Source of the DNA: Fluviicoccus keumensis
GTDB taxonomy: Bacteria > Pseudomonadota > Gammaproteobacteria > Pseudomonadales > Moraxellaceae
DNA: 64,000 bases
Assembly: GCF_004217445.1 (NCBI RefSeq)
Contig: NZ_SHKX01000010.1
Location: 62,001 to 126,000, forward strand
Reading direction: 5' to 3'
Numbering within the stretch: position 1 is the stretch's first letter; every line of letters starts with the position of its first letter. Of this stretch, positions 57,119 to 64,000 are shown piece after piece. The notes under the pieces were generated by a model. That model had not been told where the DNA came from and made no database searches. It saw only the letters and a list, made by a program, of their open reading frames with translations. The position numbers and the translations under genes were made by a program.

Positions 57119-58123
57119 ATGGTGCTGCCGTTGCTGCTGACCTCCGGCGAACCGGCGGGTATCGGCCCGGACCTGTGTCTGATGCTGGCCGGGCAGGGAC
57201 TGCCCCTGCCGTGGGTGGCGCTGGCCGATCCGGAATTGCTGCGGCAACGCGCCCGGCAGCTGGGACTGACCGTGGCGCTGCATCACTGGGCCAGCGGTGA
57301 TGACGCCTCGCCGCTGCCGCCCGGACAATTACGGGTATGGCCGGTCGCCCTGCGCGCTCCGGTCACGGCTGGCAAACTGGACAAGACCAACAGCCCCTAC
57401 GTGCTGGAAATGCTGGAGCGCGCCGCCCAGGCCTGCCTCGACGGCGAAGCGGCGGGCATGGTGACGGCCCCCGTGCAGAAATCCATCATCAATGATGCCG
57501 GGATTCCTTTCAGCGGCCATACCGAATTCCTGCAAGAGCTCTGCGAAGTACCGAAAGTGGTGATGATGCTGGCCTGCCCCGGCCTGCGCGTCGCCCTGGC
57601 CACCACGCACCTGCCGCTGCGCGCGGTGCCGGACGCCATCACGCCGGAGACACTGCGGCAGGTGATCCGCATCCTGCACCACGACCTCCGCGAGAACTTC
57701 GCGATTCCCGACCCGCGCATCCTGGTCTGCGGCCTGAACCCGCATGCCGGGGAAGGCGGCCATCTGGGACACGAGGAAATCACCGTGATCAACCCGGTGC
57801 TGGCGGAGCTGCGCGCCGAAGGCCTGCGCCTGAGCGACGCCCTGCCCGCCGATACCCTGTTCACCGAGAAGAACCTGGCCGACGCCGATGCGGTGCTGGC
57901 GATGTTCCACGATCAGGGACTGCCGGTGCTGAAGGCGCGCGGCTTTGGCGAAGCGGTGAATGTGACGCTGGGCCTGCCAATCATCCGCACCTCGGTGGAT
58001 CACGGCACGGCGCTGTCGCTGGCGGGAACCGGGCTGGCCGACAGCGGCAGCCTGCTGGCCGCCTTGCAAATGGCGGCCGGGATGGCTTACGGCCGCCAGG
58101 CATCCACCAGCGCGCAGAGCTGA
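57119..58123 (+). CDS. pdxA: 4-hydroxythreonine-4-phosphate dehydrogenase
   Basis: Oxidises 4-phosphohydroxy-L-threonine in pyridoxal-phosphate synthesis. 334 residues from MVLPLLLTSGEPAGIGPDL, one base after surA. TAPVQKSIINDAGIPFSGHTEFLQEL, CGLNPHAGEGGHLGHEE and MFHDQGLPVLKARGFGEAVN hold the metal-binding His and Asp positions. Its last 37 bases overlap a convergent gene, which separates it from rsmA. Confidence 0.97.
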   Translation: MVLPLLLTSGEPAGIGPDLCLMLAGQGLPLPWVALADPELLRQRARQLGLTVALHHWASGDDASPLPPGQLRVWPVALRAPVTAGKLDKTNSPYVLEMLERAAQACLDGEAAGMVTAPVQKSIINDAGIPFSGHTEFLQELCEVPKVVMMLACPGLRVALATTHLPLRAVPDAITPETLRQVIRILHHDLRENFAIPDPRILVCGLNPHAGEGGHLGHEEITVINPVLAELRAEGLRLSDALPADTLFTEKNLADADAVLAMFHDQGLPVLKARGFGEAVNVTLGLPIIRTSVDHGTALSLAGTGLADSGSLLAALQMAAGMAYGRQASTSAQS

Positions 58124-58881
58124 TCCAGCCCGTCGGTCAGTGCCGCCGGACCGGGTTGCAAAATATCCGCCGACTTGATTTCGTAAATGCGGCCGTGACA
58201 CACCGCCGGGATGTCCTGCCAGCCCTGCCGCGCCGCCACCTGTTCCGGCCGGAATTTGCGGCCGCACCAGGAACCGATGATGATGTCCGGCTGCCGACGC
58301 GCCACTTCCAGCGGATCGGCCAGGATGCGGTTCTTGCCCAGCGACTCCCGCGCATGCTCGGGAAAGACATTCTCCCCGCCCGCCAGTTCCACCAGTTCCG
58401 CAACCCACTGGATGCTGGTGATGATCGGGTCATACCACTCTTCGAAATAGACCCGCGGCCGCCGCGCGCGTTGCGCATTGCGTTCCCGCAGGGCAGCCAG
58501 ATGCGCCTCCCGTTCCCGCACCCAGGCTAGCGCCCTGTCCTGCGCCCCGACCATCGCGCCGAGCTGCACCAGCATCGCCAGAATTTCATCGACGGAACGC
58601 TGGTTGAAGACATGGACATTGACGCCCTGACGGATCAGCGCCGCCGCGATGTCGGCCTGCAGGTCCGAGAAACCCAGCACCAGATCGGGCTTCAGTTCCA
58701 GGATGCGGTCGATCTTTGCCGAGGTGAAGGCCGAAACGCGCGGTTTCTCCTTGCGCGCCTGCGGCGGGCGCACGGTAAAACCGGAAATGCCGACGATGCG
58801 ATGCTGTTGCCCCAGCAGGTAAAGCATCTCGGTGGTTTCTTCGGTCAGGCAGACAATCCGCTGCGGAAAATAATCGGTCAT
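58087..58881 (-). CDS. BtuF/TroA-like solute-binding-fold protein without signal peptide
   Basis: 264 residues from MTDYFPQRIVCLTEETTEML; helical-backbone binding-protein fold related to cobalamin/iron-complex receptors (RIVCLTEETTEMLYLLGQ, LELKPDLVLGFSDLQ, VNVHVFNQRSVDEI, AGGENVFPEHARES). No export signal or lipobox is visible even in the longer frame, and no ABC permease or ATPase is nearby, so it may act in the cytoplasm or be exported unusually. Lies opposite the conserved pdxA-rsmA junction. Ligand unknown. Confidence 0.8.
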   Translation of the reverse strand: MTDYFPQRIVCLTEETTEMLYLLGQQHRIVGISGFTVRPPQARKEKPRVSAFTSAKIDRILELKPDLVLGFSDLQADIAAALIRQGVNVHVFNQRSVDEILAMLVQLGAMVGAQDRALAWVREREAHLAALRERNAQRARRPRVYFEEWYDPIITSIQWVAELVELAGGENVFPEHARESLGKNRILADPLEVARRQPDIIIGSWCGRKFRPEQVAARQGWQDIPAVCHGRIYEIKSADILQPGPAALTDGLDQLCALVDAWRP

Positions 58882-59018
58882 GCGGCGCGATCCGGGTGTT
58901 TGAAAGCGGCATGATGACCGTTTCCGCCCCCCGGCAACAAGACTTTGCCAACACCCGCACGACAAAGCCGGTGAATTGCCCTAGAATTCGCCCTCAGACT
59001 TCATTGAATCCAGCCGAC

Positions 59019-59825
59019 ATGTCCCATGACCTGCAAGGCCATACCGCCCGCAAGCGCTTTGGCCAGAATTTTCTCCATGACGAGAACATCATCCGACGCA
59101 TTGTGCAGATGTTCGCCCCAGTGCCGGGCCAGCAGGTTGTCGAGATCGGCCCCGGCCTGGGCGCGCTGACCCGCCACCTGCTGGCCTTCCTGGGCGAGAT
59201 GCACGTGGTGGAACTGGACCGCGACCTGGCCGCCCGCCTGCCCGTCACCTTTGCCGGGCAAGGCACGCTGCATATCCATCAGGCCGACGCCCTGGAGTTC
59301 GATTTCGCCACCCTGGCGAAGCCGGAAGCCCCGCTGCGCATCATCGGCAACCTGCCCTACAACATCTCGACGCCGCTGATCTTCCACCTGCTGACTTTCA
59401 GCAACCGGGTCGGCGATATGTGTTTCATGCTGCAAAAGGAAGTGGTGGACCGGCTGGCCGCCGAGCCCGGCACGCCCGACTATGGCCGTCTGGGCGTCAT
59501 GGTGCAGTACCGCTGCCGCGTCGACTGGCTGCTGGCCGTGCCGCCAGGGGCGTTCAATCCGCCGCCGAAAGTGCAATCCGCCGTGGTGCGCCTGACGCCC
59601 CATGCCGCGCTGCCCTGGCCGTGCGATAATGAACCCTTGCTGGCGCAAGTCGTCGCGGCCGCCTTCAACCAGCGGCGCAAGACCCTGCGCAACGCCCTGA
59701 AGGCGCTCGCCACCGAAGAGGACTTTGCGGCCGTCGGCATTGACTCCGGCCTGCGCGGCGAAGTCCTCAGCGTAGAACAATACGTCCGTCTGACCAACCG
59801 GCTGAATTCCCATGTCCCGTCCTGA
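59019..59825 (+). CDS. rsmA: 16S rRNA dimethyladenosine transferase RsmA (KsgA)
   Basis: Methylates the two adenines near the 3' end of 16S rRNA late in 30S assembly. 268 residues from MSHDLQGHTARKRFGQNFL; upstream extension has no counterpart in the family. VVEIGPGLGALTRHLL (SAM site, about 44-59), NLPYNISTPLIFHLL catalytic motif, and QRRKTLRNALK near the end. TAGAAT at 58982-58987 could be part of its own promoter. Overlaps apaG by 14 bases. Confidence 0.97.
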   Translation: MSHDLQGHTARKRFGQNFLHDENIIRRIVQMFAPVPGQQVVEIGPGLGALTRHLLAFLGEMHVVELDRDLAARLPVTFAGQGTLHIHQADALEFDFATLAKPEAPLRIIGNLPYNISTPLIFHLLTFSNRVGDMCFMLQKEVVDRLAAEPGTPDYGRLGVMVQYRCRVDWLLAVPPGAFNPPPKVQSAVVRLTPHAALPWPCDNEPLLAQVVAAAFNQRRKTLRNALKALATEEDFAAVGIDSGLRGEVLSVEQYVRLTNRLNSHVPS

Positions 59826-60192
59826 ACACCCGATCCGCGTCAACGTCACCTCGGAGTTCGTACCCGAACAGTCCAATCCCGGCGAATCGCGCTTTGTCTT
59901 TGCTTACCACATCGCCATCACCAATGAAGGCGCGATCCCCGCCCGCCTGCTGACCCGGCACTGGATCATCACCGACGGTGAAGCCAAGGTGGAAGAAGTG
60001 CGCGGCGACGGCGTTGTCGGTCAACAACCCTCCATCGCGCCCGGCGAGACCTATGAATACAGCAGCGGCGCCATCCTGAAGACGCCGGTGGGCAGCATGC
60101 AGGGCTCGTACGGCATGATCGACGAGTTGGGCGAGCGCTTTGAAGCACCGATCCCGGTTTTCCGGCTGGCCGTTCCGCGCATGGTGCATTAA
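59812..60192 (+). CDS. apaG: ApaG protein
   Basis: 126 residues, single ApaG (DUF525) beta-sandwich domain: FVFAYHIAITNEGAIPARLLTRHWIITD and VVGQQPSIAPGETYEYSSG. Biochemical role unsettled in the family. Overlaps rsmA and lies nine bases before apaH. Confidence 0.96.
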   Translation: MSRPEHPIRVNVTSEFVPEQSNPGESRFVFAYHIAITNEGAIPARLLTRHWIITDGEAKVEEVRGDGVVGQQPSIAPGETYEYSSGAILKTPVGSMQGSYGMIDELGERFEAPIPVFRLAVPRMVH

Positions 60193-60201
60193 GGAGCCGG
60201 T

Positions 60202-61038
60202 ATGGCTGATTACGCCATTGGCGACATTCAGGGCTGCGCGGAGTCGTTCAACGCGTTGCTCAAAGAAATCCGTTTCAACCCCGACGCCGACCGCCTGTTC
60301 CTGGCCGGTGATCTGGTCGCGCGCGGGCCGGACTCGCTGAGCGTGCTACGTCAGGTCAAGGCCATGGGCGACAACGTGCGCGTGGTGCTGGGCAACCATG
60401 ATTTGCACCTGCTGGCGGGCTGGTACGGCTTCAGTCCGGTCAAAAAGAAAGACCGCACCGCCGCCGTGATTGAAGCCAAAGACGGCAAGGCACTGATGGA
60501 TTGGCTGCGCATGCAGCCGTTGTTTCTGGATATTCCCGAGCATCAGGCGGTGTTGACGCATGCGGGCATTCCTCCCTGCTGGAGCCTGCCGCAGGCGCGC
60601 GTGCTGGCGGCGGAAGTGTCCGCCATCCTGCAGCATGAAGATTTGGTCAAGCAGTTCCTGGGCGGCATGTACGGCAACAGCCCCAATCTGTGGCACGAAC
60701 AGCTGACCGGCACCCGCCGCTGGCGCGTGATCACCAACTACCTGACGCGGATGCGGCTGGTCAGCCTGGCCGGGGAGCTGGAATTCAGCTTCAAGGAAGA
60801 TCTGGGCAGCGACCTGCCGGACGGTTTCTATCCGTGGTTCACCATACCGAATCCCTCGTTGAAAAATGTCCGGGTCTTGTTTGGTCACTGGGCGGCGCTG
60901 GAAGGCAACGGCCCGCAGCATCCGGTGATTGCGCTGGACGGCGGCTGTGTCTGGGGCGGTAAGCTGCTGGCTTACCGACTGGACGACGGCGTCTTTTTCA
61001 GCACCGGCGAGGGCTGCGAGGATTGCGGGCTGGGGTGA
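60202..61038 (+). CDS. apaH: Symmetrical diadenosine tetraphosphatase ApaH
   Basis: Splits Ap4A into two ADP and can act on NpnN-capped RNA ends in relatives. 278 residues of calcineurin-like fold: YAIGDIQGCAESFNALL (near 4-20), AGDLVARGPDSL, LGNHDLHLLA, LTHAGIPPCW and FGHWAALEG supply the metal ligands. Ends the lptD-apaH conserved block. Confidence 0.98.
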   Translation: MADYAIGDIQGCAESFNALLKEIRFNPDADRLFLAGDLVARGPDSLSVLRQVKAMGDNVRVVLGNHDLHLLAGWYGFSPVKKKDRTAAVIEAKDGKALMDWLRMQPLFLDIPEHQAVLTHAGIPPCWSLPQARVLAAEVSAILQHEDLVKQFLGGMYGNSPNLWHEQLTGTRRWRVITNYLTRMRLVSLAGELEFSFKEDLGSDLPDGFYPWFTIPNPSLKNVRVLFGHWAALEGNGPQHPVIALDGGCVWGGKLLAYRLDDGVFFSTGEGCEDCGLG

Positions 61039-61093
61039 TCCCCTGACCGCGCCCCCGGCTGTCCATCCTGTTCTTAATCCCCCTCCCCGGCCC

Positions 61094-61110
61094 TTGGCAC
61101 ACCCCCTGCA
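61094..61110 (+). promoter_or_regulatory. Candidate sigma-54 promoter of prkA-yeaH
   Basis: TTGGCAC (61094-61100) and TGCA (61107-61110) put GG (61096) and GC (61108) exactly 12 bases apart, the -24/-12 pattern. The leader before prkA would be about 160 nt. No obvious NtrC site was seen upstream. Confidence 0.65.
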
Positions 61111-61280
61111 TGTTCATTTCCTGACGAGACCATCCGTCATCCCGACGCCACCGCCCGTCCGTGGTTGCAAAACAGTAACGCGTGTTCAGCCCCGGAACAC
61201 GAGCCGACTTCAAAAAAGGCGTCTAAGCTGAGAATCAGGAAGCCCTTTTCGGGTGCAGAACGACAACGCGAGGTCATGCC

Positions 61281-63203
61281 ATGAGCCTGTTTCGTCATTA
61301 CCAGTCACGCTTCGATCAAAGCCGGCCGGAGGAGTTCTCGCTGGAGGAATACCTGAACCTGTGCAAGCAGAACCCGGCGGTTTACGCCACCGCGCCCGAA
61401 CGGATGCTGCTCGCTATCGGCGAACCGGAGCAGATCGACACCAGCCGCGACGCGCGCCTGTCCCGCATTTTTTCCAACAAGATCATCCGCCGCTATCCCG
61501 CCTTCAGCGAGTTCTACGGCATGGAAGACGCCATCGAGCAGATCGTGGCCTACTTCCGCCACGCCGCACAGGGGCTGGAGGAAAAGAAACAGATACTCTA
61601 CCTGCTGGGACCGGTGGGCGGCGGTAAGAGCTCGCTGGCGGAACGGCTGAAGGCGCTGATCGAGAAGACGCCCTTCTACGCCATCAAGGATTCGCCGGTG
61701 AATGAATCGCCGCTGGGGCTGTTCAATGTCGAGGAAGACGGCGACATCTTGGAACAGGACTACGGCATTCCCAAGCGCTACCTGCGCGGCATCATGTCGC
61801 CGTGGGCGGTGAAGCGGCTGCAGGAGTTTGGCGGCGACATCAGCAAATTCCGCGTGGTGAAGCTGTACCCGAGCATCCTGCACCAGCTGGCCGTCTCGAA
61901 GACCGAACCGGGCGACGAGAACAACCAGGACATTTCCGCGCTGGTCGGCAAGGTGGATATCCGCAAGCTGGAAGACTTCCCGCAGAACGACGCCGACGCC
62001 TATTCCTTCTCCGGCGGGCTGTGCAAGGCCAATCGCGGACTGATGGAATTCGTGGAAATGTTCAAGGCGCCGATCAAGGTGCTGCACCCGCTGCTGACCG
62101 CGACGCAGGAAGGCAACTACAACGGCACCGAGGCCATCGGCCCGATTCCCTTTGACGGCGTGGTGCTGGCGCACTCCAACGAGTCGGAGTGGCTGAACTT
62201 CCGCAACAACAAGAACAACGAAGCCTTCATCGACCGGATCTTCATCGTCAAGGTGCCTTACTGCCTGCGCGTCACCGAGGAAATCCAGATCTATCAGAAG
62301 CTGCTGGACAATTCCTCGCTGCGCGAAAGCCCCTGCGCGCCGGACACGCTGAAGATGCTGGCGCAGTTCACCGTGCTGTCCCGGCTGAAGGAGCCGGAAA
62401 ACTCCAGCCTGTTCTCGAAGATGCGCATCTATGACGGCGAGAACCTGAAGGATACTGATCCGCGCGCCAAGTCCTATCAGGAATACCGTGATGCTGCCGG
62501 GGTGGACGAAGGCATGAACGGCCTGTCGACGCGCTTCGCCTTCAAGATCCTGTCGAAGGTGTTCAACTACGATATCAGCGAGATCGCCGCCAATCCCGTG
62601 CATTTGCTGCACGTTCTGGAAATGCAGATCGAGCAGGAGCAATTTGCCAACGACACCGCCGCCCGCTACCTGCGCTTCCTGAAGGAATACATGGCGCCAC
62701 GCTATGTCGAATTCATCGGCAAGGAAATCCAGACCGCGTACCTGGAATCGTATTCCGAATACGGCCAGAACATCTTCGACCGCTACGTCCAGTACGCCGA
62801 CTTCTGGATCCAGGACCAGGAATTCCGCGACCCGGATACCGGCGAAATCTTCAACCGTCAGGCCTTGAACGAGGAACTGGAGAAGATCGAGAAGCCAGCG
62901 GGCATTTCCAACCCGAAGGATTTCCGCAACGAGGTGGTCAACTTCGTGCTGCGCGCCCGCGCCAACAACAACGGCAAGAACCCGACCTGGATGTCCTACG
63001 AGAAGCTGCGCACGGTGATCGAGAAGAAGATGTTCTCCAACACCGAGGACCTGCTGCCGGTGATTTCCTTCAATCCGAAGGCGTCGAAAGCCGACCAGCA
63101 GAAGCACCAGGACTTCGTGCGGCGCATGACCGACCGCGGCTATACCGAGAAGCAGGTGCGCTTGCTGTGCGAATGGTACCTGCGCTTCCGTAAAGCCCAG
63201 TAA
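61281..63203 (+). CDS. prkA: PrkA-type serine protein kinase/AAA+ protein (YeaG)
   Basis: Stress- and nitrogen-starvation-linked protein; whether its main activity is kinase or AAA+ protease has been debated. 640 residues: AAA domain with Walker A GPVGGGKSS at about 110-118, and the C-terminal PrkA domain. GAGGT lies seven bases before the ATG. Forms an operon with yeaH. Confidence 0.96.
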   Translation: MSLFRHYQSRFDQSRPEEFSLEEYLNLCKQNPAVYATAPERMLLAIGEPEQIDTSRDARLSRIFSNKIIRRYPAFSEFYGMEDAIEQIVAYFRHAAQGLEEKKQILYLLGPVGGGKSSLAERLKALIEKTPFYAIKDSPVNESPLGLFNVEEDGDILEQDYGIPKRYLRGIMSPWAVKRLQEFGGDISKFRVVKLYPSILHQLAVSKTEPGDENNQDISALVGKVDIRKLEDFPQNDADAYSFSGGLCKANRGLMEFVEMFKAPIKVLHPLLTATQEGNYNGTEAIGPIPFDGVVLAHSNESEWLNFRNNKNNEAFIDRIFIVKVPYCLRVTEEIQIYQKLLDNSSLRESPCAPDTLKMLAQFTVLSRLKEPENSSLFSKMRIYDGENLKDTDPRAKSYQEYRDAAGVDEGMNGLSTRFAFKILSKVFNYDISEIAANPVHLLHVLEMQIEQEQFANDTAARYLRFLKEYMAPRYVEFIGKEIQTAYLESYSEYGQNIFDRYVQYADFWIQDQEFRDPDTGEIFNRQALNEELEKIEKPAGISNPKDFRNEVVNFVLRARANNNGKNPTWMSYEKLRTVIEKKMFSNTEDLLPVISFNPKASKADQQKHQDFVRRMTDRGYTEKQVRLLCEWYLRFRKAQ

Positions 63204-63221
63204 TCCGGTTCCGGAGGTGGC

Positions 63222-64000
63222 ATGAGCTACATCATCGACCGTCGCCTGAACGGCCGGCACAAGAGCATGGTCAACCGCCAGCGCTTCCTGGACCGCTACA
63301 AGGCGCAGATCCGCGAGTCGGTGTCGGAGGCGGCGGGCAAGCGCAGCATTACCGACATGGATCGCGGCGAGTCCGTGACCCTGCCCACGCGCGACATTTC
63401 CGAGCCGGTATTCCATCACGGGCCGGGCGGCTCGCGTGAGATGGTGCATCCCGGCAACAAGGAGTTCGTGACCGGCGACAAGGTGCCGCGTCCGCAAGGC
63501 GGCGCGGGCGGTCAGGGCGGCGGCAAGGCGGGCAATTCCGGCGAAGGCGAGGATGACTTCAGCTTTACCCTGACGCAGGAGGAGTTCCTCAATTTCCTGT
63601 TTGAAGACCTGGCGCTGCCCAATCTGGTGAAGCGGCGGCTGGCCGGGGTGGAAACCTGGGAATGGCAAAGCGCGGGCATCGTCTCCGAAGGCAATCCGGC
63701 CAAGATCAACATCGTGCGCAGCCTGCGCGCCGCCACCTCGCGGCGCATCGCCCTGGGCGCGGGCAAGCGGCGGCAGATCGCTGAAGATGAGGCCGAACTG
63801 GCCGCCCTGCTGGAGATGGAGGCCTCGCCCGAACGCAACGAACGCATCCGCGAGCTGAAGGCCGAAATCAGCAAATTGAAGCTGCGGCTGGAAAAGATCC
63901 CGTTCATCGACACCTTCGACCTGCGCTACAACCACCACATCAAGGTGCCGAAGCCGACGGCGCAGGCAGTGATGTTCTGCATCATGGATGTGTCCGGCTC
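63222..64000 (+). CDS. yeaH: YeaH/YhbH-family (DUF444) protein, truncated by the window edge
   Basis: 259 complete codons and no stop before the window ends. Starts MSYIIDRRLNGRHKSMVNRQ, preceded by GGAGG; a Gly-rich linker (about 90-110), TLTQEEFLNFLFEDLALPN, and DVSGS at the edge, the start of a von Willebrand A metal-site motif. Standard partner of prkA, 18 bases away. Confidence 0.95.
   Translation, partial: MSYIIDRRLNGRHKSMVNRQRFLDRYKAQIRESVSEAAGKRSITDMDRGESVTLPTRDISEPVFHHGPGGSREMVHPGNKEFVTGDKVPRPQGGAGGQGGGKAGNSGEGEDDFSFTLTQEEFLNFLFEDLALPNLVKRRLAGVETWEWQSAGIVSEGNPAKINIVRSLRAATSRRIALGAGKRRQIAEDEAELAALLEMEASPERNERIRELKAEISKLKLRLEKIPFIDTFDLRYNHHIKVPKPTAQAVMFCIMDVSG

Noticed and set aside
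58896..59018. 41-residue N-terminal extension of rsmA
   Set aside because: Family members begin close to the RKRFGQNFL motif; the extension lies in the divergent promoter region and looks non-coding.
61305..63938. 877-codon minus-strand ORF opposite prkA and yeaH
   Set aside because: In codon register with both sense genes; the sense frames carry intact family motifs.

Overview
The window is almost entirely core housekeeping DNA from a Gram-negative betaproteobacterium, most likely in or near Neisseriales. This rests on protein sequences and on gene order: tRNA/tufB, secE-nusG, rplKAJL, rpoBC, str, S10, spc and alpha genes lie in one unbroken minus-strand run. LptD and SurA show an outer membrane. 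The placement is inference; no 16S gene or database search was available.

Layout. 2-6718: the 3' part of an EamA-type exporter, a small membrane protein, then the minus-strand set queA-tgt-yajC-secD-secF (tRNA modification and the Sec translocon). 6769-12275: tRNA-Leu, purT, an unrecognised secreted protein, rtcB with a small downstream ORF and a structured leader upstream, and a metallo-beta-lactamase-fold hydrolase. 12268-16370: an RND efflux permease and its membrane-fusion protein. 16491-34804: alpha operon (rpsM-rpsK-rpsD-rpoA-rplQ), rpmJ, spc genes including secY, S10 genes, then str (rpsL-rpsG-fusA-tufA). 34847-46765: rpoC, rpoB, rplL, rplJ, rplA, rplK, nusG, secE. 46792-48638: tRNA-Trp, tufB and tRNA-Thr(GGT), Gly, Tyr, Thr(TGT), the same order as the E. 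coli tufB locus. 48643-53480: trpE, gph, rpe, murU and amgK on the minus strand. 53489-61038: lptD-surA-pdxA, an opposing solute-binding-protein-like gene, then rsmA-apaG-apaH. 61094-64000: prkA and a truncated yeaH behind a candidate sigma-54 promoter.

I saw no phage, insertion sequence, CRISPR array or defence island. The interest lies in cis-regulation. The best observation is upstream of trpE: a nine-codon leader ORF with two Trp codons next to its stop, whose start region is exactly complementary to the trpE ribosome-binding region. This suggests translational rather than terminator-based attenuation. Others are a promoter, 12-codon ORF, stacked hairpins and strong terminator in the rtcB leader; a small ORF after rtcB that carries a hairpin inside its coding sequence; a terminator-like hairpin placed at the predicted transcription start of the str operon; structured elements at the spc and alpha boundaries; and an apparent absence of infA between secY and rpmJ. 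Structures, promoters and start sites were read by eye and are predictions.
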